Shown piece after piece: positions 29,201-37,830 of a stretch of 64,000 nt of DNA. Every line of letters starts with the position of its first letter. Position 1 is the first letter of the stretch. The position numbers were made by a program, and so were the translations under genes. The DNA is from Fundicoccus sp052116145 (GTDB taxonomy: Bacteria > Bacillota > Bacilli > Lactobacillales > Aerococcaceae), in assembly GCF_052116145.1 (NCBI RefSeq), contig NZ_JBQKLQ010000001.1:372001-436000 (forward strand). Reading direction: 5' to 3'. A model generated the notes under the pieces. It worked only from the letters and a program-made list of their open reading frames with translations, did not search any database and was not told the origin of the DNA.

Positions 29201-30010
29201 ATGATTAAATTAATTGCAATTGATTTAGATGATACATTATTGACTGACGATAAAGTGATTACGGACCGTAATAAAGAAGCGTTACATTATGCACACAAAA
29301 AAGGAATCAAGGTGGTTCTTTGTACAGGTCGTCCATATTTAGCCATGAAAGACTTAGTAACTGAAATTGGACTGACTTCAGCGGATGATTATATTATTAC
29401 GTATAACGGTGCTCAAGTAAGACGAGCAGCATCTGGTGAAGTAGTTGTAGAAAATATACTGACTAAAGCAGATGTTGTTGCATGGTATGAAGTGTTAATG
29501 GCAATTAATTTACCATTGGATGCAATCGATGCGCGGTATATTTTAGAACCGGTCAACTATCCAGAAGGTTATCCTTCTTTTTATTCAGAAAGAGTGAGTA
29601 ATCTAGAAACCCAGACAGTGGATTTTGCTAGTTTAGCAGACGATCATAAAATCAATAAAATGGTCATTTGCATAGAACCAGAGCATTTAGATCGTCAGTT
29701 AGCTTTAATCGATCCGAACTTTATGTCAAAGTATTCAACGTTTAAATCGCGTACGTTTTTATTCGAAATTGTAGCTAAAGGCGTGAATAAAGGGAATACA
29801 TTAAAACGTTTAGGTGAAGAATTGACAATTGCACCAAAAGAAATGTTAACCATTGGTGATCAAGAAAATGATTTAGCCATGATTGAATTAGCGGGAATAG
29901 GCGTGGCGATGGGAAATGCAGTGGATTCAGTCAAAAACGCAGCAGATTATATTACAGCTGATAACAATTCAAGTGGTGTTGCTCAAGCAATTTACCACTT
30001 TTTAAAATAA
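29201..30010 (+). CDS. Cof-type HAD-IIB family phosphatase
   Basis: A 269-residue haloacid dehalogenase-like hydrolase. Motif I is DLDDTLLTDD, motif II lies in VLCTGRP, and motif IV is IGDQENDLAMIE followed by GVAMGNAVDSVK. The type IIB cap lies between residues about 85 and 195. Such enzymes dephosphorylate sugar phosphates or similar small molecules; the substrate cannot be assigned. It sits between smc and ftsY, as is frequent in Lactobacillales. AAGGGAAAC precedes the ATG. Confidence 0.9.
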   Translation: MIKLIAIDLDDTLLTDDKVITDRNKEALHYAHKKGIKVVLCTGRPYLAMKDLVTEIGLTSADDYIITYNGAQVRRAASGEVVVENILTKADVVAWYEVLMAINLPLDAIDARYILEPVNYPEGYPSFYSERVSNLETQTVDFASLADDHKINKMVICIEPEHLDRQLALIDPNFMSKYSTFKSRTFLFEIVAKGVNKGNTLKRLGEELTIAPKEMLTIGDQENDLAMIELAGIGVAMGNAVDSVKNAADYITADNNSSGVAQAIYHFLK

Positions 30011-30034
30011 ATTATTCTGTAGGGAGTGAGTTAA

Positions 30035-31054
30035 ATGGGATTATTTGATCGAATAAAACGTGCCTTTACTGGTGAAGATAAGGTTGTTAAAGAAGAGATT
30101 CAAAAAGAAAGTTCCCCCGTCGTTTTCGACAGTTATGATAAGGGAATGGAAAAAACTCGTACGAACTTTACGAGTCTATTAACTGATTTATTTACAGGCT
30201 TTAAAGAAGTGGATGAAGATTTTTATGAAGACTTAGAAGAAACCTTCATCGGGGCAGATGTCGGATTTAATATGACATTGGCACTAACGGACGCTATACG
30301 CGATGAAATTGAATCACGTAATGTACATAAGCCCGAAGATGTAAAACGTGTGACATTAGAAAAAATGGTACAACTTTACGAACGCGAGGGTGGAGATGAC
30401 TTAATCACTCTAAAAGAAAACCCAGATGGTCCAACGGTAATCTTATTCGTGGGAGTGAACGGGGTAGGTAAGACGACTTCTGTTGGTAAAATTGGTTATC
30501 AATTAAAACAAGAGGGGCATAAAGTTTTAATGGCTGCTGCTGATACTTTCCGTGCGGGAGCTGTGGAACAATTGAACGTATGGGGCCAGAGACTGGATAT
30601 TCCAGTTGTTACAGGTCAAGACCAAGGGGACCCAGCTTCTGTCGTTTACGACGCTGTTAAACGTGCAAATGAAGAAGCATTCGACTATTTATTAGTTGAT
30701 ACTGCGGGTCGTTTGCAAACGAAGATCAATTTAATGGATGAATTAGCTAAAATTAAACGTATCATTGAGCGTGAAAATCCAAATGGTATTCAAGAAGTAT
30801 TATTAGTTCTCGATGCAACGACCGGTCAAAACGCTCTAATTCAAGCGAAGCAGTTCAATGATGCTACGGAGATTACTGGACTTGTGTTAACTAAACTAGA
30901 TGGAACGGCTAAAGGTGGCGTAGTCCTTTCGATCCGTTATGATTTAGATATACCAGTAAAATATATTGGTTTAGGAGAACAAGCGACTGACCTTCAAGTC
31001 TTTGATTCTGAACAATATATGTACAATTTAGTTAAAGGTGCTATTGAAGGATAA
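30035..31054 (+). CDS. ftsY: Signal recognition particle receptor FtsY
   Basis: A 339-residue SRP GTPase that docks Ffh-ribosome complexes to the membrane. It has a short charged N-terminal A region (about 40 residues), then the NG domain: GVNGVGKTTSVGKIGY, ADTFRAGAVEQL, VDTAGRLQTK, TKLDGTAKGG and YIGLGEQATDLQVF. AGGGAGTG precedes the ATG. A terminator follows. Its partner ffh is encoded about 9 kb downstream. Confidence 0.97.
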   Translation: MGLFDRIKRAFTGEDKVVKEEIQKESSPVVFDSYDKGMEKTRTNFTSLLTDLFTGFKEVDEDFYEDLEETFIGADVGFNMTLALTDAIRDEIESRNVHKPEDVKRVTLEKMVQLYEREGGDDLITLKENPDGPTVILFVGVNGVGKTTSVGKIGYQLKQEGHKVLMAAADTFRAGAVEQLNVWGQRLDIPVVTGQDQGDPASVVYDAVKRANEEAFDYLLVDTAGRLQTKINLMDELAKIKRIIERENPNGIQEVLLVLDATTGQNALIQAKQFNDATEITGLVLTKLDGTAKGGVVLSIRYDLDIPVKYIGLGEQATDLQVFDSEQYMYNLVKGAIEG

Positions 31055-31068
31055 CTATGACTCTACTT

Positions 31069-31102
31069 AGTCGAAACTCTAATGAGCGTTTCGACTTTTT
31101 TG
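31069..31102 (+). terminator. Terminator after ftsY
   Basis: AGTCGAAAC (31069-31077) pairs with GTTTCGACT (31088-31096), followed by Ts. Confidence 0.88.
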
Positions 31103-31400
31103 TTTGCCCAACATGGGCAAACTTTAACGGGTGCAAGTCCCGAATGCGAGTTGCAGTGGTACGCATATAGTTGAAGACAAGGGTGTCCACTGTTAGGTGG
31201 AAACTGAAGGAAGTCTTAGATGCAACTCTGTTATGACGTACAAAAATCACACAAGAGGCGTGCTGCGCGGATAAGGCTGTAAAGGAAGCTGAAGTACTAT
31301 TACTGCACAAGTTCAGCGCGTAGATGTGAATAAGCTATACTAAGTTAGACAGTATAGTTAAGTTAAGGTCCAGTAGAATGAAACCTAAGCACTTGAAACG
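31103..31400 (+). mobile_element. Group II intron 5' (domain I) remnant
   Basis: Noncoding sequence with hallmarks of a bacterial group II intron 5' region: GGGTGCAAGTCCCG at about 31128, then AAGGGTGTCCACTG with AGGTGGAAACTGAAGGAAGT at about 31174-31216, and a CGGATAAGGCTGTAAAGGAAGCTGAAG segment near 31270 read in pieces. No reverse transcriptase reading frame or domain V/VI follows; IS and permease fragments take over. It is therefore a truncated relic. The exact 5' boundary is not certain. Confidence 0.6.
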
Positions 31401-31413
31401 GAGAGAATCTACC

Positions 31414-31494
31414 ATGACTGAAAAAAGAGTACCCAGAATGTTTACTCCAGAATTAAAAAAACAAATAGTACGACGTTATAAAAGTGGAAAACAG
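31414..31494 (+). mobile_element. IS3-family transposase OrfA N-terminal fragment
   Basis: 27 codons, MTEKRVPRMFTPELKKQIV then RRYKSGKQ, match the start of IS3/IS150-type OrfA (a helix-turn-helix protein usually beginning with FTPEFKKQ). The similarity stops abruptly at about 31494, where maltose permease sequence begins. No inverted repeats or OrfB were found. Confidence 0.6.
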
Positions 31495-31941
31495 ATTCTT
31501 TCTGGACGAAGACAGCGCTAATTCTGATTCGAGGTTGGCTGGGCTTTGCTTATATCTATATCATGCTGACAAGTATCTTGCAAGCCAATCTAGAAGACCT
31601 TTACGAAGCAGCGAAAATTGGTGGGACAATTGCGATTCAACGCTTCAAAACCTCACATTGCCTTCTATTTTCCAGGTAGCTGCGCCGACATTCATTACGC
31701 AGTACACGAGTAATTTAATCATTTCTCGATGATATATTTATTTAATGAAGGCAGTCCGGGAAGTATTGAGAGTAATGCAGGGTCAACGGATATTCTGATA
31801 TCTTGGATGTATATATTGACGACAGGTGGTTCACCGCAGTATTCAGTCGTTGCTGCAGTGGCACTCATGATTTCAGGGATTGTGACTGTTGTCTCGGTGG
31901 TCTCTTTCAAGAAAACCAATGCTTTTGATATGGAGAATTAA
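31495..31941 (+). pseudogene. malF: Decayed malF-type maltose/maltodextrin permease (C-terminal part)
   Basis: Fragments in shifting frames match the C-terminal third of MalF: FWTKTALILIRGWLGF, DLYEAAKIGGT with QRFK (the EAA loop), APTFITQYT, and MIYLFNEGSPGSIESNAGST to a final FKKTNAFDMEN. At least two frame changes break it and the first two thirds are missing, cut by the IS junction. It formed the inner-membrane channel of a maltodextrin ABC importer; malG remnants follow immediately. Confidence 0.75.
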
Positions 31942-31951
31942 TGATTAGAAG

Positions 31952-32778
31952 ATGAAGTTCAGAGAAAAACAAGCAATTGTTAAGCAAGATTTTCACTTAT
32001 CTCTTCATGATAACTGTTGCAGTGATTGTTATTTATCCTTTATTGACTACTGTGGCTTCTGCATTTAAAGCAGGTAACATGATTGCTTTCAAATTAGACC
32101 TCTCAACCACATGGACGCTAGAAAAATTCTGTCGTCTGTTTAAAAAGACACTCTATCTGACTTGGTACAAGAACACTTTATTTGTCGCCATATGCACGAT
32201 GTTGATTCAAGTCACAGTGATTGTTTTATCAGGCTTCGCCTACAGTCATTACCGTTTCGTAGGGCGCAAGCAAAGTTTGATGTTATTTTGATTATTCAAA
32301 TAGGCCTGACGATGGTTGCTTTGACGGCCTTCTATGTCATGGCTTTGTTATCCGGTGGTTTAGATCCATTTTAGTTTATCCCCTTGCTGTACATGGGCCA
32401 AGGAATACCGATGAACACCTAGTTAATGAGAATCTATTCTGATACAGTTCCAAGGGCTTTTGATGAATCGGATAAACTGGATGGTGCAGGTCACTTTAGA
32501 AGTGAAAACATTAGTTCGAGCAATGATTTCTGTCTAAGCATTATGGGCGTTTATGGGGTTTTTTGGTGATCACATGTTAGCTCGTTTTCTATTACGTTCG
32601 TCAGATAAAATAACCATTGCTGTCGGCTTACAAAGCATTATTTAATGATTCAAGAAATCAGATAGTCACTCTATTTGCTGCCGGTGCGATTCTAATGGCT
32701 TTACCGATTGTGCTATTATTCTTTTTCTTACAGAAGATTATTGCTTCGGACTTAACTTCCGGAGGGACGAAAGGATAG
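31952..32778 (+). pseudogene. malG: Decayed malG-type maltose/maltodextrin permease
   Basis: Successive fragments match MalG: TYLFMITVAVIVIYPLLTTV and ASAFKAGN, then TWTLEKF, YKNTLFVAICTMLIQV, SGFAYSHYRFVGRKQ, IQIGLTMVALTAFYVMALL, FDESDKLDGAGHF and the closing QKIIASDLTSGGTKG. Multiple frameshifts and stops (for example near 32290 and 32373) destroy it. The order malF-malG is preserved, so an importer operon was lost here. No binding protein or ATPase gene is nearby. Confidence 0.75.
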
Positions 32779-32985
32779 TTCGCAATCGACAAATTCCTAT
32801 TGAGTTTTTTAAAACAATATTTTTGTTAAATAATTCATTGCTAAACGTGTTTTGGTTAATTCTGACATAACTGAAAGCTGACATTCAAGAGCAAGTGATT
32901 TTGTTCTAAGGAGACATAATTGTAAACAAATACCTAATAAAAGGTACCTTCTGTAGTAAATCAAAAAATGTAATATTTAACTGTG

Positions 32986-33021
32986 CACTAGATTCTGTTT
33001 CCGCAGACCTAGTGTTTTTTT
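32986..33021 (+). terminator. Terminator downstream of the malFG relics
   Basis: CACTAG (32986-32991) pairs with CTAGTG at about 33008-33013 around an 18-base loop, then seven Ts. The remaining roughly 390 bp between malG and the next gene hold nothing else recognised. Confidence 0.7.
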
Positions 33022-33170
33022 CTTTGCCGTCAAGGATTTGTTCCATTTATAGTTTAAACTCATACAAGGCAAAGAGATAACTCGTCTTAAAGTTTAACGA
33101 AAGGATTATTTGCAGTATGATGAAGTTAGGAGCAGGTTCGATTTATATTCTGTAAAAAGGAGGAAATAGC

Positions 33171-33797
33171 GTGTTTAAAGATCGGGAAGACGCAGGCAGG
33201 CAATTAGCTTTAGTAGTTGCGATAACAAGGCCAAAGGAGACCGTAGTGTTAGGCTTACCTCGAGGTGGTGTTCCACTAGCTGTTGAAGTGTCACAATATC
33301 ATCAGACAGCGCTAGATATCATATCGGCCAAAAAGATTGGTCATCCACTGAATCCAGAATTTGCAATCGGAGCAGTAGCAGAAGGTGGTCGTCCCATTTA
33401 TAAACAATCGGAAGTGGCACAGGTGGATAATGACTGGTTAGAACAACGATTGGAAAGTATTCATTCTGAGATGGCAAAGCGACGCAAACAATATGATGCG
33501 ATAATCAAAGGGAAAATTTTGGAAAATCAGGATGTTATCATTGTTGATGATGGTATAGCGACTGGACAGACGATGATTGCGGCAATCGAAGCCGTTAAAG
33601 AAAGAAACCCCCGTAGCTTAGCAGTAGCTGTTCCAGTCATTGCGAGTGATACCTATCGAGCTTTAATAGAGTTAGTGGATGACGTTTATGCTGTCATGGT
33701 AACCGATCATTTTCTAGGCTCAGTCGGTGCATATTATCAGACTTTTCCACAAGTTAGCGACCAATTAGTAGAAGCCTTACTTAAAGAATATGGCTAA
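33171..33797 (+). CDS. Phosphoribosyltransferase family protein
   Basis: A 208-residue protein with a type I phosphoribosyltransferase fold. The PRPP loop is VIIVDDGIATGQTMIAAIEA, and VLGLPRGGVPLAVEVS is the first beta-alpha unit seen in standalone PRTases. Many proteins of this form are annotated as predicted phosphoribosyltransferase without proven substrate. Start is GTG behind AAGGAGG. It is flanked by a relic region upstream and a PC4-MazG pair downstream. Confidence 0.85.
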   Translation: MFKDREDAGRQLALVVAITRPKETVVLGLPRGGVPLAVEVSQYHQTALDIISAKKIGHPLNPEFAIGAVAEGGRPIYKQSEVAQVDNDWLEQRLESIHSEMAKRRKQYDAIIKGKILENQDVIIVDDGIATGQTMIAAIEAVKERNPRSLAVAVPVIASDTYRALIELVDDVYAVMVTDHFLGSVGAYYQTFPQVSDQLVEALLKEYG

Positions 33798-33980
33798 GAA
33801 GAGTGATGTTAGCCAGTAAAATGTAGTGTTTAATAAACCCTTGTGGCACATAAGTCGGACGATTTATGCTGGCTTGGTAAGTGATTAGAAAGTTGTTTAT
33901 TTGGAACATGTTTCTGCTTGCATTGGCCGTGCCCTTGCTATAAAGTTATAATAATAAAGACGTAGAATGGAGGAGTTATA

Positions 33981-34205
33981 ATGGCAGATTTTAAATTTGA
34001 GATTCAAGAGCATTTAGCGCAATTATCAACCAATGCTAAAGGTTGGTCAAAGGAACTTACATCGGTAAGTTGGAATGAGCGAGACGCGAAGTATGATATC
34101 CGCGAGTGGAGTGAAGATTATTCTAAAATGAGTAAAGGCTTGACCTTTACAGCTGAGGAATTGCGTTTATTGCGCGACGCTTTAAACAAGATTGAGTTAG
34201 ACTAG
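33981..34205 (+). CDS. PC4/YdbC-family ssDNA-binding protein
   Basis: A 74-residue protein with the PC4 beta-strand pattern: FKFEIQEHLAQLS, WSKELTSVSWNERDAKYDIREW, MSKGLTFTAEELRLLRDAL. Members related to eukaryotic coactivator PC4/p15 bind single-stranded DNA as dimers. GGAGGA precedes the ATG. It is directly followed by a MazG-like gene with no gap, implying co-translation. Confidence 0.88.
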   Translation: MADFKFEIQEHLAQLSTNAKGWSKELTSVSWNERDAKYDIREWSEDYSKMSKGLTFTAEELRLLRDALNKIELD

Positions 34206-34529
34206 ATGACTGAATTTAATCTGAAGGATTTTCAAGCTTATTTAAGCGATAAATATCAAACAACTACGAGTTCGACAGGGCTTTTTATGAAATTAGTGGA
34301 AGAGATTGGCGAGGTAGCTGAGGCGTTGAATCAGTTAGAAGGACGTAAGCCAGCGGTAGAAGACAGTTCTTTAGCGTATGAGCTAGCTGACGTGCTGCAT
34401 TATGTCGTCGCGATTGCCAGTGTTCATCAGATTGATTTAAGCCACACGATTCTTGAAAAAGATCAACTGGCAGTAATTAAATATCAACACCCAATCAATT
34501 TAAAAGAGTATCTATCAAGCAGCAATTAA
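34206..34529 (+). CDS. MazG-like nucleotide pyrophosphohydrolase
   Basis: 107 residues with the all-alpha NTP-PPase metal motif: LVEEIGEVAEALNQ (ExxE) and YELADVLHYVVAIA (ExxD). It is a single-domain MazG family member, likely hydrolysing non-canonical or excess nucleoside triphosphates to monophosphate and PPi. Its ATG immediately follows the stop of the PC4-like gene. A bidirectional terminator follows. Confidence 0.85.
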   Translation: MTEFNLKDFQAYLSDKYQTTTSSTGLFMKLVEEIGEVAEALNQLEGRKPAVEDSSLAYELADVLHYVVAIASVHQIDLSHTILEKDQLAVIKYQHPINLKEYLSSSN

Positions 34530-34530
34530 T

Positions 34531-34579
34531 AAAAGACTTCCCACCTTTCAAATACTGAAAGAAGTGTGAAGTCTTTTAA
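34531..34579. terminator. Bidirectional terminator after the MazG-like gene
   Basis: AAAAGACTTC..CACCTTTCA pairs with TGAAAG..GTG.GAAGTCTTTT. A/T runs on both sides suit the convergent pseudogene. Confidence 0.85.
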
Positions 34580-34586
34580 TTTAAGT

Positions 34587-35086
34587 TTAAATAGCGCTAG
34601 TTTGTTTTTGAGCGTCTTGCTTCGTATGTAGAATAAATAAAACTTGACGAGCGATAGGTTGTGCGATTAAGGATTCAACTGCAAAGGCAATCGCAAAATT
34701 ACGCGGCCATTTGTGGAAGAATGAATAAATTGGGCCCATTGAAATTAATCTTTGTCCAATCCATGATCCAATAACTGTTAATAGAACTGACATTCGTAAA
34801 ACATTACACAGAATATTGATTGTGATTTTAGAATTAAAACTATCATCTTTAGCGACAATTTTGCTGATAATTTATCGGCAGGAGCGTGACTCAACAAGAC
34901 TGGAATAACGACTGCTACCCAAATAAAAAGGAGAGTTGTTAAAGTTTGAACCCAGTTTTGGAATGAGAAACCAATCTCAAACATCGTAATTAATGGGGCG
35001 ATAATAAGGAATGAAAGTACTGAAACAATAGCTAGAAACAAAAGAAAACTTTCGTTGATCTAGGTAAACGCATGTGAAAATCCATT
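34587..35086 (-). pseudogene. Frameshifted DUF2798-like membrane protein
   Basis: The start ATG (complement of 35084-35086) follows GGAGGAG and encodes MDFHMRLPRSTKVFF before a frameshift in a T-rich tract. The frame continues as LFLAIVSVLSFLIIAPLITM with a second helix (LTTLLFIWVAVVIPVLLS), then shifts again into the final part ending in FAIAFAVESLIAQPIARQ. Four membrane helices and the two-repeat layout resemble DUF2798 proteins. At least two frameshifts make it nonfunctional unless they are sequencing errors. Confidence 0.7.
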
Positions 35087-35104
35087 TTCTCCTCCATTAC
35101 GGCA

Positions 35105-35145
35105 AAAAAAACCAACAATCCCCCATTAGAAAGAGGGGTTGCTGA
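35105..35145 (-). terminator. Terminator of the metal transporter operon
   Basis: On the minus strand CAACCCCT and GGGGGATTG pair around a CTTTCTAAT loop, followed by TTGGTTTTTTTT. It ends the transporter transcript. The 35146-35291 stretch between it and the last permease shows nothing else. Confidence 0.75.
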
Positions 35146-35291
35146 TCAATTATACGCAAATTATTTTTTTACTGAATTTTAAAAGTCCAAAAAGTCTACC
35201 ACATTAAAAAAATATTTCTAAAGTTATTTTTAAAAGTGTAATATTTCTTGTTTTAAAGCAACAGACAGACCACTTGACTAAATTGGTAGTA

Positions 35292-36140
35292 CTAAATATA
35301 GCGTGATTGCTGCGTCAGGAAAACATTTTTAATAATAAAGACAATCATGAAACTAATAAAGGACACAACAGCCACCATCGAAGAGATAGAAGTATTGAAA
35401 TAAAGTCCGATAAAGTAGCCAATGCAACTGTTAATTATGGCAATGATGACCGAGGTTAGAAGTAATTTTGGGAAAGACTCCACCAACAAACGAGCAGTCA
35501 TGGCAGGTGCTGCCATTAAGGCAATCACAAGGATTGCCCCGATGCTTTCAAAGGATGTGACTGCCGTTAAAGAAACTAAAGTCATTAAGATGAAATCTAG
35601 CAAGTTAACTCGGATTCCAATTGTCTGAGCGTAAATCCGGTCAAACAAGCGTATTTTAAGCGATTGGTAGGTAAGTAAAATAAAACCTGAATTGAGTAAT
35701 AAAACAAAAGCCCCTTGAATAAAAGCAGTCGGTAATTTTACACCTAGCAATTCAGTGCGTTTTAAAGGCGACAACTCCACTTGACCTAATAAAACCATGT
35801 CGATGTCTAAATGAACATTTGTATAATATTTTGAAATAATCAAAACAGCAATGGCGAAGAAAAATGGGAAAACTAAACCAATGGCTGCATCGTTAGCGAC
35901 GCGTCCGGTTTTAACTAACAATTCGATAGATACAACTGTTATCACTCCGAATAATGTGGCACCTACAATTAACCAAGGGGAGGACAGATCACCGACAAAA
36001 TAATAAGCAACCACAATCCCTAATAATATCGTATGAGAAATGGCATCCGCCACCATTAGACTCTCCCTTTGAAGTAATAGGCTTCCCATTAAACTACAAG
36101 ATGCTGCAACAACACAGAGCACATATAAGATTTGAATCAT
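35292..36140 (-). CDS. Metal ABC transporter permease (second)
   Basis: A 282-residue ABC-3/ZnuB family permease with about eight or nine hydrophobic helices. It includes the conserved REsLMVADAISHTILLGIV-type segment (LLQRESLMVADAISHTILLG) and DFILMTLVSLTAVTSFESIGAILVIALM in pieces. Its start overlaps the stop of the preceding permease (ATGA). Two permease genes indicate a heterodimeric channel as in TroCD/MntCD-type systems. Confidence 0.92.
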   Translation of the reverse strand: MIQILYVLCVVAASCSLMGSLLLQRESLMVADAISHTILLGIVVAYYFVGDLSSPWLIVGATLFGVITVVSIELLVKTGRVANDAAIGLVFPFFFAIAVLIISKYYTNVHLDIDMVLLGQVELSPLKRTELLGVKLPTAFIQGAFVLLLNSGFILLTYQSLKIRLFDRIYAQTIGIRVNLLDFILMTLVSLTAVTSFESIGAILVIALMAAPAMTARLLVESFPKLLLTSVIIAIINSCIGYFIGLYFNTSISSMVAVVSFISFMIVFIIKNVFLTQQSRYI

Positions 36141-37024
36141 GAGACAACCTCCTGTGATTTTTTATATAAATGTTCCATCAGAATGCCTTTTGGCCCGACT
36201 ATTAATGAGAAGAGGGCAATGATCGTCAACACAACAACAATCATTGGACCTGTTGCGATATTAGTAATGACGGTACTCAATAATGTACCAAGAAAAGCCG
36301 CTATAGTTCCGAACAGACCAGACAGCCAAATCATACGAGGGTAGGCGTTGGTCCATTGTTGGGCAGCAATCGCTGGTGCAATGAGCATACTACTAATCAA
36401 TTTGGCTCCGACTGCTTGGAGGCCGACTGAAATCACCAGTAAGCCCATGAGTAAGAGTAAATGACTAATCCAACTGGTATTAATACCAATCGTTTCTGCA
36501 AATACTCGGTCAAACAGCGTGATTTTTATTTTAGGATAAAATAACCAAAAGACACTTAAGACTAAGACAGTGACCATCAGAATTAATTCTACATCCGAAC
36601 GCATCAAAAAGGCAGCTTGTCCCATAATATAAGTATTTAAGCCAGCGAAATTGACCGTTTGATAACGAGGATTCGTCTGAACAATATTATAAAGTAATAG
36701 ACCTAAACTAAATAATGATGATAAAACCAAAGCGAGTATACTCTCATATGGGAATTGACTATATTTACGAATAAAGCCGATCAGCCAGAAGGCAATTAAG
36801 CCAAAAACGATGGCACCTAAGAGTAAGACGCTCGTTTGACGCGTTTGAAAAATCATAAAAGCAAGAATAACGCCAGGATAAACCGCATGACCAATTGCAT
36901 CTCCCAACTGGCTTTGTTTTTCTAGTACAAAGGTCGTACCAACAATGCCAGACACTAAACCAAGTGCCATACTCCCGAGTGCGACCACCCAGAAAAAGTA
37001 ATCGAAAGTAAAATTACTAACCAT
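36137..37024 (-). CDS. Metal ABC transporter permease (first)
   Basis: A 295-residue ABC-3 permease with about eight or nine helices. The family segment is FVLEKQSQLGDAIGHAVYPG. Start is the ATG at complement 37022-37024 (MVSNFTFDYFFWVV), behind GGAAGTG and overlapping the ATPase stop. The longer frame to 37147 only reads through the ATPase gene. Members import manganese, zinc or iron across the membrane. Confidence 0.92.
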   Translation of the reverse strand: MVSNFTFDYFFWVVALGSMALGLVSGIVGTTFVLEKQSQLGDAIGHAVYPGVILAFMIFQTRQTSVLLLGAIVFGLIAFWLIGFIRKYSQFPYESILALVLSSLFSLGLLLYNIVQTNPRYQTVNFAGLNTYIMGQAAFLMRSDVELILMVTVLVLSVFWLFYPKIKITLFDRVFAETIGINTSWISHLLLLMGLLVISVGLQAVGAKLISSMLIAPAIAAQQWTNAYPRMIWLSGLFGTIAAFLGTLLSTVITNIATGPMIVVVLTIIALFSLIVGPKGILMEHLYKKSQEVVS

Positions 37025-37805
37025 GATGAACACTTCCTTTTTTCTCCATGTGATTATCTGAATAGAATTCACGACTGGTCGTGATGCCGTGATAAGTTGT
37101 ATGGATGTTTTCAGGTGTAAAGATATCTTGGATAGAACCACTAGCAATCAATTGACGATTAATCAGAATGACCGAATCAAAGTATTCCGGTACGGTATTC
37201 AAATCATGGTGAACTGTGATACTTGTTTTACCACCTTGTTGAAAAGCAATCAGTTGATCCATTATCATCTGTTCACTTTTAAAATCAACACCCGCTAGTG
37301 GTTCATCTAAGAAATATAGATCAGCATTCTGGGCAATGGCCCGTGCAATAAAGACACGTTGTTTTTGTCCACCGGATAGCTGATTAATTTGACGTGCTTT
37401 TAAATCGGTTAGTTGCATTTTTTCTAAGGCTTCGTCGACCACTTGTTTTTGTGTTTGTGTAATGCGTTGGAAGGCCCAACGCTTTGATGTGACACCCATT
37501 AACACCACGTCATAAACTGTAGTTGGGAATTGCCAATTTACATCGGAAGTTTGCGGAACATAAGCAATCCGGTGGCGTACTTTAGCTAAAGGTTCGTCAA
37601 ACAAGTGGATGCTTTTACTGTTGGCATTGACTAAGCCAAGAATCGCTTTAATAAGAGTCGATTTACCAGCTCCATTGGGCCCGACAATGGCTGTGCGAAC
37701 ATTGTAAGGTAAGGTAAGAGAAACGTTATCTAAAGCGCGTGTTTGTTGGTAATGTACGTTTAAATCTTCTATTGTCAGAATGTTCTTTTGCTTTGCTTGA
37801 TGCAT
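37017..37805 (-). CDS. Metal ABC transporter ATP-binding protein
   Basis: A 262-residue ATPase. Walker A is GPNGAGKSTLIKAILG, the Q loop lies in YVPQTSDVNWQFP (typical of Mn/Zn importers), the signature is LSGGQKQRVFIARA, Walker B is LYFLDEPLAGVD, and the H-loop is VHHDL. It energises the two downstream permeases. AGGGGGAT precedes the ATG. The operon order is binding protein, ATPase, permease, permease. Confidence 0.94.
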   Translation of the reverse strand: MHQAKQKNILTIEDLNVHYQQTRALDNVSLTLPYNVRTAIVGPNGAGKSTLIKAILGLVNANSKSIHLFDEPLAKVRHRIAYVPQTSDVNWQFPTTVYDVVLMGVTSKRWAFQRITQTQKQVVDEALEKMQLTDLKARQINQLSGGQKQRVFIARAIAQNADLYFLDEPLAGVDFKSEQMIMDQLIAFQQGGKTSITVHHDLNTVPEYFDSVILINRQLIASGSIQDIFTPENIHTTYHGITTSREFYSDNHMEKKGSVHHG

Positions 37806-37830
37806 GATAAAATCCCCCTAGAGACAGTGT

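Noticed and set aside
31041..31310. Minus-strand protein over the group II intron relic
   Set aside because: It crosses the ftsY terminator and structured noncoding RNA sequence; no ribosome site.
31484..31732. 82-residue plus-strand protein
   Set aside because: It reads the malF relic in the wrong frame; protein similarity lies in the other frames.
36137..37147. 336-residue form of the first metal permease
   Set aside because: The extra N-terminal part reads the ATPase gene in another frame; the ATG at complement 37024 with its ribosome site is preferred.
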